49,518 nt of DNA from Ferrovibrio sp. (GCF_002796975.1 NZ_PEKV01000010.1:111300-160817), one strand, 5' to 3'; numbered from the stretch's first letter, positions 16,407 to 28,635 are shown. Numbers and translations: made by a program. The notes: generated from the sequence alone by a model not told the origin.

Positions 16407-17442
16407 TATCAACCCGATGTCGATTGCGCTGAAAAACTGCGCCAAGACTTTCGCTGATGGCACCAAAGCGCTGGAACCGCTCGACCTTGCGATCAACGCG
16501 GGCGAGACCGTGGTATTCCTCGGACCGTCCGGTTGCGGCAAGACCACAACCTTGCGGATCATCGCCGGGCTGGAAGAACCGGATGCCGGCGGCAGCGTCC
16601 TGTTCGACGGCCAGGATGTGACGCAGATCCCGATCGAGCAACGCAACGTCGGCATGGTGTTCCAGTCCTATGCGCTGTTTCCCAACATGAGCGTGGCCGA
16701 GAATATCGGTTACGGTCTGAAGATCCGCAGAATGCCGGCAGCGCAGGTGCGCACCCGCGTCGGCGAGATGCTGGCCATGATGCAGATCGAGAAGCTGGCC
16801 AACCGCAGGATCGACCAGCTGTCAGGCGGCCAGCGCCAGCGCGTGGCGCTCGCCCGTGCCATCGCCGTGCGACCGCGCGCGCTGCTGCTGGACGAGCCGC
16901 TCACTGCGCTGGACGCCAAGCTGCGCGATACCTTGCGGCTCGAGATCGACACGCTGCTGCGCAGCCTGAAGATCACCGCGATCTATGTCACCCACGACCA
17001 GGCCGAGGCGATGGCGCTGGGCGACCGTATCGTGGTGATGGAGCATGGCCGCGTCGCCCAGATCGGCGCACCGCGCGACATCTATCAGAAACCCGCGTCG
17101 CGGTTTGTGGCCGATTTCATCGGCACCATGAACCGCCTGAACGGTGCGGTGCGCAACGGCGTGTTCACCTGCCGCGCCGGCGACCTGCCCTGGCCCGCCG
17201 CGCCGGCCGATGCCAGCGAGATCCTGTTCCGCCCCGAAGACATCCGCGTTACCGAAGACGGCGAACCCAGCACCTTGCGCGGCAGGATTGCCTCGGCCTT
17301 CTTCCTCGGCGACCGCACGCGGCTGTTCGTCGAAGTCGGCGAGCGTCAGCCGCTGGTGGTGGAAAGCACGGCGCGTCGCGACTTCTCCCATGGCGAACAG
17401 GTGGGACTGGCCATTGATCCGCGCGGTATAGTGATTCTGTGA
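16399..17442 (+). CDS. ABC importer ATPase with TOBE domain
   Basis: A 347-residue ATPase that powers the importer. It has Walker A GPSGCGKTT, a Q-loop around VFQSYALFPNMS, signature LSGGQRQRVALARA, Walker B LLLDEPLTALD and the H-loop in YVTHDQAEAMALGD. The C-terminal 100 residues form a TOBE-type regulatory domain (ILFRPEDIRV). ATG 16399 lies inside the end of permease 2, with GAGG 8-9 bases upstream; the longer in-frame version from 16354 has no such site. The architecture is that of the PotA/FbpC/UgpC group, so ATPase sequence does not identify the substrate. Confidence 0.95.
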   Translation: MSDINPMSIALKNCAKTFADGTKALEPLDLAINAGETVVFLGPSGCGKTTTLRIIAGLEEPDAGGSVLFDGQDVTQIPIEQRNVGMVFQSYALFPNMSVAENIGYGLKIRRMPAAQVRTRVGEMLAMMQIEKLANRRIDQLSGGQRQRVALARAIAVRPRALLLDEPLTALDAKLRDTLRLEIDTLLRSLKITAIYVTHDQAEAMALGDRIVVMEHGRVAQIGAPRDIYQKPASRFVADFIGTMNRLNGAVRNGVFTCRAGDLPWPAAPADASEILFRPEDIRVTEDGEPSTLRGRIASAFFLGDRTRLFVEVGERQPLVVESTARRDFSHGEQVGLAIDPRGIVIL

Positions 17443-17454
17443 GTTCGTTATTTT

Positions 17455-17525
17455 CGTCGTCCCCGCGAAAGCGGGGACCCAGCTTTAAAACAAAAACTGG
17501 ATTCCCGCTTTCACGGGAATGACGG
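17455..17525. repeat. Palindromic intergenic repeat, copy B
   Basis: Between the ATPase and phosphodiesterase genes. The left hairpin CGTCGTCCCCGCGAAAGCGG is followed by GGACCCAGC, then an A/T-rich loop, and the right hairpin CTGGATTCCCGCTTTCACGG is followed by GAATGACGGG. The right half matches the complement of the left arm of copy A. It ends just before the phosphodiesterase ribosome site at 17529-17534. Confidence 0.85.
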
Positions 17526-17544
17526 GAAGAAGGAGAATGCTCCC

Positions 17545-18369
17545 ATGCTGATCGCCCAGATCACCGATACCCATATCAAGCTGCCGGGCAAGCTGGCCTA
17601 TCGCAAGGTCGATACCGCCGCCATGCTGGAAAGCTGCGTGCAGCATCTGCAGACGCTGAAGCAGCAGCCCGACCTGATCCTGCTCACCGGCGACCTGGTC
17701 GATCTCGGCCGGCCCGAGGAATACGACCATCTGAAATCGATCCTCGCGCCCCTGCAGCAGCGTATCATCGCCATCCCGGGCAACCATGACGAACGCGATG
17801 CGATGCGCGACGCCTTTGCCGCCGGCGGCTATCTGCCAAAAGAGCGCGGCAGCTTTCTGCAATTCGCCATTGACGACGAATATCCGCTGCGTCTGATCGG
17901 ACTCGACACGCTGGTCCCCGGCCAGGGCGGCGGCGAGCTTTGCGCTGAACGTTTAAGCTGGCTGGACGCAGTGCTGCAGCAGCGACCGGACCAGCCGACC
18001 CTGGTGATGATGCATCATCCGCCTTTCGTCACCGGCATCGGCCATATGGACAAGATCGGCCTGAAGGGCGCGACCGAGTTCGAGCGCATCGTGGCGCGGC
18101 ATGCGCAGATCCAGCTGATCCTGTGCGGTCATCTGCATCGCGTGATCCGCGCCGATGTCGGCAGCCGCACTGCTCTCACCTGTCCGAGCCCGGCGCATCA
18201 GGTCGCGCTGGATATCGATGCAGACGCGCCGAGCCGCTTCACCATGGAACCGCCGGGCTACATGCTGCACTGGTGGAACGAGGGCAGGCTCGTTACGCAT
18301 ACGGTCGCCATCGGCGCATATGACGGCCCGCATCCCTTCCACGGCCCGGATGGGAAATTGATCGATTAA
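17545..18369 (+). CDS. GpdQ-like glycerophosphodiesterase / class III phosphodiesterase
   Basis: A 274-residue binuclear metallophosphoesterase, the same length as Enterobacter GpdQ as I recall it. The metal ligands fall at matching positions: Asp8 and His10 (ITDTH), Asp50 (TGDLVD), Asn80 (GNHD), His157 (MHHPP), His196 and His198 (CGHLHR). The segment GRPEEYDHL also recalls GpdQ. The family hydrolyses phosphodiesters such as glycerophosphoethanolamine, and some members act on cyclic nucleotides (CpdA). No signal peptide is seen, so it acts in the cytoplasm on imported substrate. The ribosome site AAGGAG precedes ATG 17545. It is the last gene of the GlpR-like/ABC operon. Confidence 0.92.
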   Translation: MLIAQITDTHIKLPGKLAYRKVDTAAMLESCVQHLQTLKQQPDLILLTGDLVDLGRPEEYDHLKSILAPLQQRIIAIPGNHDERDAMRDAFAAGGYLPKERGSFLQFAIDDEYPLRLIGLDTLVPGQGGGELCAERLSWLDAVLQQRPDQPTLVMMHHPPFVTGIGHMDKIGLKGATEFERIVARHAQIQLILCGHLHRVIRADVGSRTALTCPSPAHQVALDIDADAPSRFTMEPPGYMLHWWNEGRLVTHTVAIGAYDGPHPFHGPDGKLID

Positions 18370-18376
18370 GCCCAAT

Positions 18377-18445
18377 CGTCGTCCCCGCGAAAGCGGGGAC
18401 CCAGAGCAACGGTTGGACTGGGCTCCCGCCTTCGCGGGAGCGACG
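18377..18445. repeat. Palindromic intergenic repeat, copy C
   Basis: Between the convergent phosphodiesterase and CYTH-CHAD genes. The left hairpin CGTCGTCCCCGCGAAAGCGG continues GGACCCAG, and the right hairpin is GGGCTCCCGCCTTCGCGGGA then GCGACG. It is closely related to copy B and probably serves as a bidirectional transcript end. Confidence 0.85.
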
Positions 18446-18452
18446 AGATTCC

Positions 18453-19922
18453 TTAATCCTTCCCGTCCTTCCAGAACGGCTGCAGCGCCGCGAAACTTTC
18501 CCAGGCTTCGCCGAGCTGGGCCAGCTGCAGCTGCTGCCGCCCGGCGAACCAGGCGGCGATCGCGGCGGCGGCAGGATCCTGGTCCGGCACCGGCAGCAGA
18601 TCGCGCACCAGACGCAGCCCCACATCGGCATCGTTGAGCATGCCGAGGCAATCCTGCAGATGCGCCAGCGCGTCGATGAAACGTCGCGGGCTTTTCTTCT
18701 GGCCCTTGCGATGCCGGAACAACGGCCGGAAGAACTCGGCCGCGTAACGCAGCTTCTTGGCGCGGATGCGCAGATCGTGCAGCGCCGGCACGTCGAGTTC
18801 GGCATGGCGGCTGCCAAGCAGCTTCACCTTGCGGCGCCGGCGCCGCAGCAGGTCGGTGGCGAATCCAGCGGCCGGCGCCGCGGCCAGCACGGCATCGGCC
18901 AGCACGGCGGGATCGTTGCTTTCGACGGCTACGAGGAAGCGGTTGAGCCCGAGGCGTAACGCGGCCAGCCGCGGCGCGTTCAACGCCGAGTCGAGGGCCT
19001 CCTGCGCCGAGACGCGGCGATCTTCCAGGATGGTGGCGAGATGCTGCAGGCGTTTCGGCGGATCGGGCAGACGGCGCAGCGGCGCCAGCGTTTCAGACAG
19101 GAAGACATCGAGATCGCGCTTGCGTCCGAGCGGCGCACCGAGCCAGCGCAGATCGTCGAGCAGCGGAGCGAGTGCGCCATCATCCAGCATCGGCGAGAAC
19201 AGGCCGATGGCCGAACGCAGGCGGCGCAATGCGACACGCATCTGGTGCACGCCCTCGATATCGCGGTCGCGCAGCACCGGCAGCAGGTTGGCATCGAACT
19301 GCGCCAGGCAATGCCGGCCGATGGCGGCGAAGACAGTGGCGGCCGTGGCATCGCCGGGTGGTTCGAAATCCAGGCTGGCGGCACGCAGCGGCTGCGGCTC
19401 GATCAGGTCGAGTGCTGCGGCGGCCTGCACCAGCGGCGCAGCACCGGTCCAGCGCAACGGCAGATCGCGCACCAGATCGGTGGCCATCGCATCCAGCGCC
19501 GCGGCAGCATCGGCCGTCGCCTGCAGGGTCAGCGCTTCATACGTCGTGCGCTTGTGACCGGCTTTGAGCTGCACCTTGTAGGCCTGCAGCAGAATGGTGT
19601 GGCCGCCTTGCCGGAGATTATACAGCTGGCCGCTCTGCGTGCCTTCGGCCAGGGTTTCGAGATCGCCGATCTCTTCCAGTACCGGTGCCGGCGCGATCGG
19701 CAGGCCCGCGGTCGGCAGGGTGACGATGCGCTGGCCCTCCGCGTCGCTGATGGCGAGGCAGAGCCAGCCGCTGGCGGCAAAACGGCGGTCGACGGTATCA
19801 AGCAGGGTCAGCGCGGATTTCAGGACACGGCCGCGCCTGGCGACGAGACGTTCATGCCGGCGCAATGCCGACAGCCCACCCGGAGCAAGGCCGAAACGCA
19901 GCAGCGCGGGCGGTTCGTTCAT
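18453..19922 (-). CDS. CYTH-CHAD domain protein
   Basis: A 489-residue protein. The N-terminal half is a degenerate CYTH (triphosphate-tunnel) domain: LLDTVDRRFAASGWLCLAIS, then VLEEIGDLETLAEG. The C-terminal half, from about residue 215, is a CHAD helical domain with the conserved histidine/arginine helices (GVHQMRVALRRLRSAIGLFS, then DLRIRAKKLRYAAEFFRPLF). CHAD domains bind polyphosphate, and CYTH-CHAD fusions are linked to polyphosphate metabolism or granules. The CYTH part lacks the classic ExExK start, so catalysis is doubtful. ATG 19922 gives the natural N-terminus; an extension to 19964 is possible. Confidence 0.88.
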   Translation of the reverse strand: MNEPPALLRFGLAPGGLSALRRHERLVARRGRVLKSALTLLDTVDRRFAASGWLCLAISDAEGQRIVTLPTAGLPIAPAPVLEEIGDLETLAEGTQSGQLYNLRQGGHTILLQAYKVQLKAGHKRTTYEALTLQATADAAAALDAMATDLVRDLPLRWTGAAPLVQAAAALDLIEPQPLRAASLDFEPPGDATAATVFAAIGRHCLAQFDANLLPVLRDRDIEGVHQMRVALRRLRSAIGLFSPMLDDGALAPLLDDLRWLGAPLGRKRDLDVFLSETLAPLRRLPDPPKRLQHLATILEDRRVSAQEALDSALNAPRLAALRLGLNRFLVAVESNDPAVLADAVLAAAPAAGFATDLLRRRRRKVKLLGSRHAELDVPALHDLRIRAKKLRYAAEFFRPLFRHRKGQKKSPRRFIDALAHLQDCLGMLNDADVGLRLVRDLLPVPDQDPAAAAIAAWFAGRQQLQLAQLGEAWESFAALQPFWKDGKD

Positions 19923-20271
19923 GGCCGCGGACTCTATCGGAGCCACTGGAAAATAGTCAAACAATACAGCCGTTTACGATTGTTACAGTTCTGCGAAACC
20001 GATATGCGGTCCGCCCGCCCTATTTCCGCCGCTTTCCTTCGCTTAACTGCGTCCATTGCAGGCCGCTGAAAGGCAGCCTGAACAGGGCCGTCCGGCACCC
20101 CGCCATCCCCCCGGCATCGTCCGGACGGCCCTTTCCCTTTCTCTCCCAACAGCTTTCCGGTTTGCCGCCGCCTCACGCGGTCGCGATCCGCGCATTCCGT
20201 GCGGCACCCGATGCCGCCCTGCGCCGTTGTTACGGGAGCCTTCCAATCCTTCCTTCGTAGCGAGTTTCCCG
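19923..20271. other. Divergent intergenic region with a long hairpin leader
   Basis: About 350 bases between the CYTH-CHAD gene and the GNAT-nitrilase gene. AT-rich sequence at 19950-20000 probably holds promoters for both. A 12-bp perfect stem AGGGCCGTCCGG (20084-20095) and CCGGACGGCCCT (20121-20132), followed by TTCCCTTT, sits in the plus-strand leader and could act as an attenuator or terminator. No small gene with a ribosome site was found. Confidence 0.5.
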
Positions 20272-21989
<1,718 letters not shown>

Positions 21990-21993
<4 letters not shown>

Positions 21994-24257
21994 GCCGAAC
22001 CCTGGTCACCCAGCATGCGTTTGAGTGCTTCAGCCAGGTCGGCCTTGCGCACCGGCTTGGCCAGGATCTCCGAGACGCCGAAATAGCGCGTATCGCGCAG
22101 CAGGTCATCGCCGATAGAGCCTGACATGAACAGCACCGGCAGATCGGGTTTGCGCGCCAGCACCTGATCGGCCAGCTCGATACCGCTGATCCCGCCCGGC
22201 ATCTGGATGTCGGTCAGCAGCAGATCGATCGGCAGGCCGCGCCGCAGTTCCTGCAGCGCATCATGCGCCGTGGCCGCCGGCAACACGGCAAAGCCCAGGC
22301 TGCCCAGCAGCGCCGTCATGGTGGCACGCACATCCGGATTGTCGTCGACGCAGAGCACCAGCCGGCGGTTGGGGTCGTATTCGGGCCGTCGCGCCGACAG
22401 GCGGTCGCCTTCCAGTGCGGGCAGGAAGATGCGGAATTCGGTGCCGGCGCCGGGGATGCTGTCGACCTCAATGAAACCGCCCGACTGCACGGTGAAGCCG
22501 TAGACCATGCTCAGGCCCAGTCCGCTGCCCTTGCCGACCTCCTTGGTGGTGAAGAAGGGCTCGAAGACGCGGGCGATGACATCGGGCGGCATGCCGCTGC
22601 CGGTGTCGCGCAGGCCGATCATCACATAGGTGCCAACCGGTGCGATGCGGGTGGGCATGGCACGCGGCTCGGCCAGGTGCGTTACCGCCGTGCGGACCAC
22701 CAGCATGCCGCTGCCGCTCATCGCATCGCGGGCATTCAGCGCGATGTTGAGGACGGCATTCTCCAGCTGGTTCGGATCGGCCTCGACCATATAGACATCC
22801 AGCTCCAGCGCCGGCTGGATCGTCACGCCCGAGCCCAGCGTCCGCCGCAGCATGTCGAGCATGCCGTTGACCAGGTCGTTGACATCGAACCGGGCCGGCT
22901 TGAGCTGCTGCTGGCGGCCAAAGGCGAGCAGGCGGCGGGTCAGTTCGGCGCCGCGTTCGGCGTTGCGCATCGCCTGTTCGATCATCCGGCTGCCGTCGCC
23001 GTCGGTGACGCGGTCGCCGAGCAGTTCGAGATTGCCGACGATCACCGCCAGCAGGTTGTTGAAGTCATGCGCGATGCCGCCGGTGAGCTGGCCCAGCGCC
23101 TCCATCTTCTGCGCCTGGCGCAGCTGGTCGCGCAGTTCCTCGGCCTGGCGCCGCTCGGTCATGTCGCGCGTGATGTTGACGAAGCCGTGCAGCTCGCCAT
23201 CGCCGTCGCGCAGCGCGCTGATCACCACGCTGGCCCAGAATTTCGTGCCGTCCTTGCGGATGCGCCATTCCTCGTTGACATAGCGGCCCTTCTCGGCGGC
23301 GATGCGCAGCACCTCGGACGGCTGGCCCGCCTGGCGCGCTTCGGCAACATAGAACTGATCGCGTGGTTGGCCGATTGCCTCCTCGGGCGTGTAGCCGGTC
23401 AGATTCTGCGCGCCGGTATTCCAGGTCAGCACGATACCCTCGGCATCCATCAGGAAGATCGAATAGTCGGTGATCGAATCGACCAGCAGGCGGAAACGCG
23501 CCTCGCTCTCGCGCTGCTGCTTCTGGCTGCGCCGGTCCTGTGTCAGGTCGTGGATCACGCCGAGGAACATCGGCGCGCCGTCTTCCTCGAAACTGCCGAC
23601 CGCCAGCGAAAACGGAAACACCGTGCCGTCCTTGCGCCGGCCCATCACTTCGCGGCCGATGCCGATGATGCGTTTCTCGCCGGTCGCCAGATGATGCCGG
23701 AGGTAGCCGTCATGCGCCGAACGGTCGGGCTCGGGCATCAGCATCGAGACATTGCGGCCCAGCACCTCGTCCGGCCCATAGCCGAACAGCGTCTCGCAGG
23801 CCGGATTGAACAGCTTCACCGTGCCGCGTGCGTCGATCAGGATCATGCCGTCGATGGCGGTTTCCACCATCTTGCGCAGGCGCTGCTCGCTGCGCCGGTA
23901 TTTGCTCAGGTCGTGGATCACACCGACGAACATCACCCGGCCGTCGCGGCTGTATTCGCCGACCGCCAGTTCGAAGGGGAAGACCGTGCCGTCCTTGCGC
24001 CGGCCCATCACCTCGCGGCCGACGCCGATGATGCGTTTCTCGCCGGTCGCGCGATAGCGGCCGATATAGTTGTCATGCGCCGAACGGTCGGGCTCGGGCA
24101 TCAGCATCGAGACGTTGCGGCCCAGAACTTCGTCGCGGCTGTAGCCGAACAACCGCTCGCATGCGGCGTTATACAGCGCGACACGACCATCCGCCTCGAT
24201 CAGGATCAGTCCATCGATGGCGGTGTCTACAACCGCCTGCAGCAGATCGTCGTTCAT
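21990..24257 (-). CDS. Hybrid histidine kinase with tandem FixL-like PAS domains
   Basis: A 755-residue kinase without membrane helices. Two PAS domains (residues about 8-120 and 129-241, a 121-residue repeat) are almost identical and very like the haem PAS of FixL: LMPEPDRSAHD and GEKRIIGxGREVMGRRKDGT. The positions matching the FixL haem-ligand histidine and distal arginine are kept (His61 and Arg81; His182 and Arg202). A third, ordinary PAS follows (about 255-370), then HisKA (GQLTGGIAHDFNNLLAVIVG), HATPase (FEPFFTTKEVGKGSGLGLSM) and a C-terminal receiver (LCVDDNPDVR, DLLLTDIQMPGG). Oxygen or NO sensing is inferred. A single-domain response regulator is divergent from it. Confidence 0.93.
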
Positions 24258-24299
24258 GTTCCGTTACCTGGAGCGCGGAAAACCGAACAGAAATACTAT

Positions 24300-24328
24300 T
24301 TGAAATATATGCTGCATTCTGGATATTC
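24300..24328 (+). promoter_or_regulatory. Candidate promoter between kinase and response regulator
   Basis: In the 157-base AT-rich gap between the divergent genes, TTGAAA (24300-24305), 17 bases, then ATATTC (24323-24328) resembles a sigma-70 promoter reading toward the response regulator. The kinase promoter must also lie here. Weak pattern evidence only. Confidence 0.25.
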
Positions 24329-24414
24329 GCCGCTAGAATGGGCAGAAGTCCGCAACATTTCAATCCAGAAGTTTTGTCCTGTTGCCAATAATCGCCCCCG
24401 GAAGACATTCACTG

Positions 24415-24801
24415 ATGGCCTGCATCCTCGTCATCGACGACAACCCGGAATTCCGCGACATCCTTCGCGTCCACCTGGAAGCGAACGGTCACCGCACCGT
24501 GCTGGCCGGCAACGGCGAGCAGGGTATCGCGCTGCTGGAGCGCGGCGGCATCGACATGGTGCTGACCGATATCCTGATGCCGCAGCGCGACGGGGTGGAA
24601 GTGCTGCGCGAGGCCAAGCGGCGCTGGCCGGGCCTGCCGGTGATCGCGATTTCCGGCGGCGGCTGGATCGGCGCCAACGAACTGCTCGGCATGGCCGAAC
24701 GGCTGGGCGCCGACAATATCCTGCAAAAACCGGTGCGGCGTGACGATCTGCTCAAGGCCGTGGACGACGCGCTGAAAGCCAACCTGAAGAAACAGGCCTG
24801 A
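24415..24801 (+). CDS. Single-domain response regulator (CheY-like receiver)
   Basis: A 128-residue protein made of one receiver domain: acidic pair in LVIDDNPEFRD, phosphoacceptor Asp in MVLTDILMPQRDG, then VIAISGG and the lysine of ILQKPVRRDDLL. No output domain is present, so it would relay phosphate or act by protein contact. It closely resembles the receiver at the end of the divergent hybrid kinase, which is its likely partner. ATG 24415 is preceded by GGAAG; TTG 24382 is a poorer alternative. Confidence 0.93.
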   Translation: MACILVIDDNPEFRDILRVHLEANGHRTVLAGNGEQGIALLERGGIDMVLTDILMPQRDGVEVLREAKRRWPGLPVIAISGGGWIGANELLGMAERLGADNILQKPVRRDDLLKAVDDALKANLKKQA

Positions 24802-24802
24802 G

Positions 24803-25219
24803 TTACGCCGGCATCATCGCGTAGCGCTGCAGCACCACGAGCAGCAGCCAGGCTGCCGTCACCCCCAGCACGATCCAGGTCAGCCCGATGCCGAGCGCGC
24901 GGCCGAACGACAGCTGCGGCGTCATCAGGTAGCCCCAGGCATGCAGCAGCCGGCCGATAAACAAAGCCGCACCGAGCAGATGCAGCGCCCAGACCGGCTG
25001 GCGCGACATCTCCAGCATGAACAGCAGCAGCAGGGTGAGCGGCACATACTCGACGAAATTCGCCTGCACGCGCATGGCGCGCGCGAGCGTCGCATGGCCG
25101 CCGTCGCCGGTCAGCACTGCATGCTTGCGCCGCAGTCGCACGACGACAAGGCCGAGCGCCAGCAGCAGCAGGCCACAGAGCGCAGCATAGAGCGGCGTGA
25201 CGGCAAAAGGCGGCAGCAT
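24803..25219 (-). CDS. MAPEG-family membrane protein
   Basis: A 138-residue protein with four membrane helices, of the MAPEG family (membrane-associated proteins in eicosanoid and glutathione metabolism). The typical central motif is ARAMRVQANFVEYVPLTLLL, with the R-x-x-x-N-x-x-E-x-x-P pattern of the family. Bacterial members are mostly uncharacterised, and some have glutathione transferase activity. Start ATG 25219 has GGAGGA 4-5 bases upstream; the 9-codon longer frame is not needed. It is convergent with the response regulator, 1 base apart. Confidence 0.93.
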   Translation of the reverse strand: MLPPFAVTPLYAALCGLLLLALGLVVVRLRRKHAVLTGDGGHATLARAMRVQANFVEYVPLTLLLLFMLEMSRQPVWALHLLGAALFIGRLLHAWGYLMTPQLSFGRALGIGLTWIVLGVTAAWLLLVVLQRYAMMPA

Positions 25220-25291
25220 GGTTTCCTCCGGATCAAGATCGCGCAAGCTTAGCGGTCGTAGCAGAACCTGCCCAGTCGTCCGGAGTTCCCC

Positions 25292-25714
25292 TTACGGATC
25301 GCAGCGGCCGGCGCGCTCGGGCTGGTAGGCCACCTTGTGCAGCGTGATGCGGCGTACTGCGCCGCTGGCCGTCGTCCAGGCAATCGACTGGCCTTCGCGC
25401 AGGCCGATCAGCGCAGCACCCACCGGCGTCGCCACCGAGATCTTCGCCTTGTCGAGATCGGCCTCGGCCGGATAGACCAGCGTGAGCCAGTGACTGCGCC
25501 TGGCATGGTCGTAGCCGAAGGTGACGTGGCTGCCCATCGTCACCGTGTCGGGCGGCAGATCGGCGGGCGCGACAATGGCGGCGCGGGCAACTTCGGCCTC
25601 CAGCATATCGGCGACATCGGGCTGGCGGCTGCGGGCGGTTTCGGCCAGCGCCGACAGCCGGTCGGCATCGGCACCGGTGAGGATGATGGCGGGACGCGGA
25701 TCGAGAAAGCTCAT
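25292..25714 (-). CDS. rnk: Nucleoside diphosphate kinase regulator, GreA/GreB-like C-terminal domain
   Basis: A 140-residue Rnk-type protein. A short N-terminal helical part (LTGADADRLSALAETA) lacks the long coiled coil of GreA. The C-terminal FKBP-like domain has VTMGSHVTFGYDHARRSHWL and the hallmark ISVATPVGAALIGLREGQSI. Such proteins bind RNA polymerase near the secondary channel, and in E. coli Rnk affects nucleotide pools. Start 25712-25714 follows GGAGTC. It is a single gene. Confidence 0.92.
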   Translation of the reverse strand: MSFLDPRPAIILTGADADRLSALAETARSRQPDVADMLEAEVARAAIVAPADLPPDTVTMGSHVTFGYDHARRSHWLTLVYPAEADLDKAKISVATPVGAALIGLREGQSIAWTTASGAVRRITLHKVAYQPERAGRCDP

Positions 25715-26031
25715 GACATGACTCCGTGCGCGGGGCAGCAGAGCTGCACGCGGTGAATGAGAAGAAAAAGTTTTTCGGAAGGTATGCCCCGGCGGGCGAT
25801 GCGCGAAAACGCGCGCGCGGCCGGGGCCTAGCGGCCTGCGTGCAGGCGGCTGGCGCGGCAGGTCAGAGCAAGAAAGCGTGCGCGCGACGGGATCATGATG
25901 CAGCCAATATGGGCTGCATCGGTGCAGGTTTCAACTGCCACCCTCACCCCGACCCTCTCCCATTTCATGGGAGAGGGAGGACTGCGGCATCTTTCCCCTC
26001 GCCCGCGAGAGCGGGAGAGGGTGAGGGCCTG
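25715..26031. other. Intergenic region between rnk and the mutase gene
   Basis: About 317 bases. The left part holds the rnk promoter zone (AT-rich around 25755-25775) and a GC-rich stretch with no gene. The right part is occupied by the palindromic repeat at 25941-26027. No reading frame here has a ribosome site or protein-like composition. Confidence 0.6.
25941..26027. repeat. Palindromic CT/GA-rich intergenic repeat
   Basis: Outer arms CCCTCACC (25941-25948) and GGTGAGGG (26020-26027) enclose an 11-bp perfect hairpin CCCTCTCCCAT (25953-25963) / ATGGGAGAGGG (25967-25977) and a second hairpin around CTCGCCCGCGAGAGCGGGAG. This kind of CCCTCACCC...GGGTGAGGG element is widely dispersed in proteobacterial genomes. 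It lies just past the mutase stop and may end its transcript. Confidence 0.85.
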
Positions 26032-28203
<2,172 letters not shown>

Positions 28204-28360
28204 CTTCTCTGCGTCCACCCACTCTACTTATATAGGCCGCAGTCTAACCCATGCTGCGGTGCAACAGGCAGTATGCCGGGCTTTGGCCAGGTGTCAAATT
28301 TACCTTTCGGGCCGAACCGGTCCGGGTCACCGGAAGTCCGCCCAGGGGGGTCCATCCGGT

Positions 28361-28480
28361 GCTCGTTCCGCTTCGCTGGTGCTTGTTTCGGTTCGTAGCG
28401 CTTCGTTTGCGTTCGTTGGTGTTCGTTGGTGTTCGTTGGTGTTCGTTTGGCTTCATTTGCGTTCGTTTGGGTTCTTTCAG
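28361..28480. repeat. Degenerate 10-bp tandem repeat, about 12 units
   Basis: Units of exactly 10 bases around the consensus GTTCGTTGGT run from 28361 to 28480. Three perfect copies lie at 28411, 28421 and 28431. Variants such as GTTCGTTTGG, CTTCATTTGC, CTTCGTTTGC and GTTCGTAGCG flank them. On the other strand the unit reads ACCAACGAAC. The composition is very unlike the surrounding genes. Confidence 0.85.
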
Positions 28481-28623
28481 CCCGTAAGCATTTGATCGAG
28501 CACAAACGGCACTGCAAGCCCGACGCCCCGTCAGCCTATCACAAATAGAACATTAAGGCAACATACTGTCTGGCAGCCGACCGGTCGGCCAACCCGGTTG
28601 ACCAGGCAGCGATGCCGATATAG

Positions 28624-28635
28624 TTTACTAGTCAA
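28624..28635. promoter_or_regulatory. Candidate MarR operator
   Basis: TTTACTAGTCAA is a near-palindrome centred on ACTAGT, lying in AT-rich sequence 25 bases before the MarR start codon. MarR regulators commonly bind such sites at their own promoter. Binding is inferred. Confidence 0.45.

Noticed and set aside
13617..17442. Reading the importer as a spermidine/putrescine or iron transporter
   Set aside because: The component families are shared by many substrates. The GlpR-like operator and GpdQ-like enzyme in the same operon argue for a phosphate ester, so the sequence-only label was not used.
20056..20271. Extension of the GNAT-nitrilase protein to an upstream start at 20056
   Set aside because: The added 72 residues are Arg/Pro-rich, overlap the 12-bp hairpin and do not belong to the GNAT fold.
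22263..24743. An 826-codon open frame on the plus strand
   Set aside because: It runs antisense through the histidine kinase and out of frame through the response regulator. Its internal repeats are only the mirrored PAS duplication.
28361..28480. The 10-bp repeats as a CRISPR array or as coding sequence
   Set aside because: Units are too short, contiguous and without spacers for CRISPR, and the reading frames over them have no ribosome sites and give pure low-complexity peptides.
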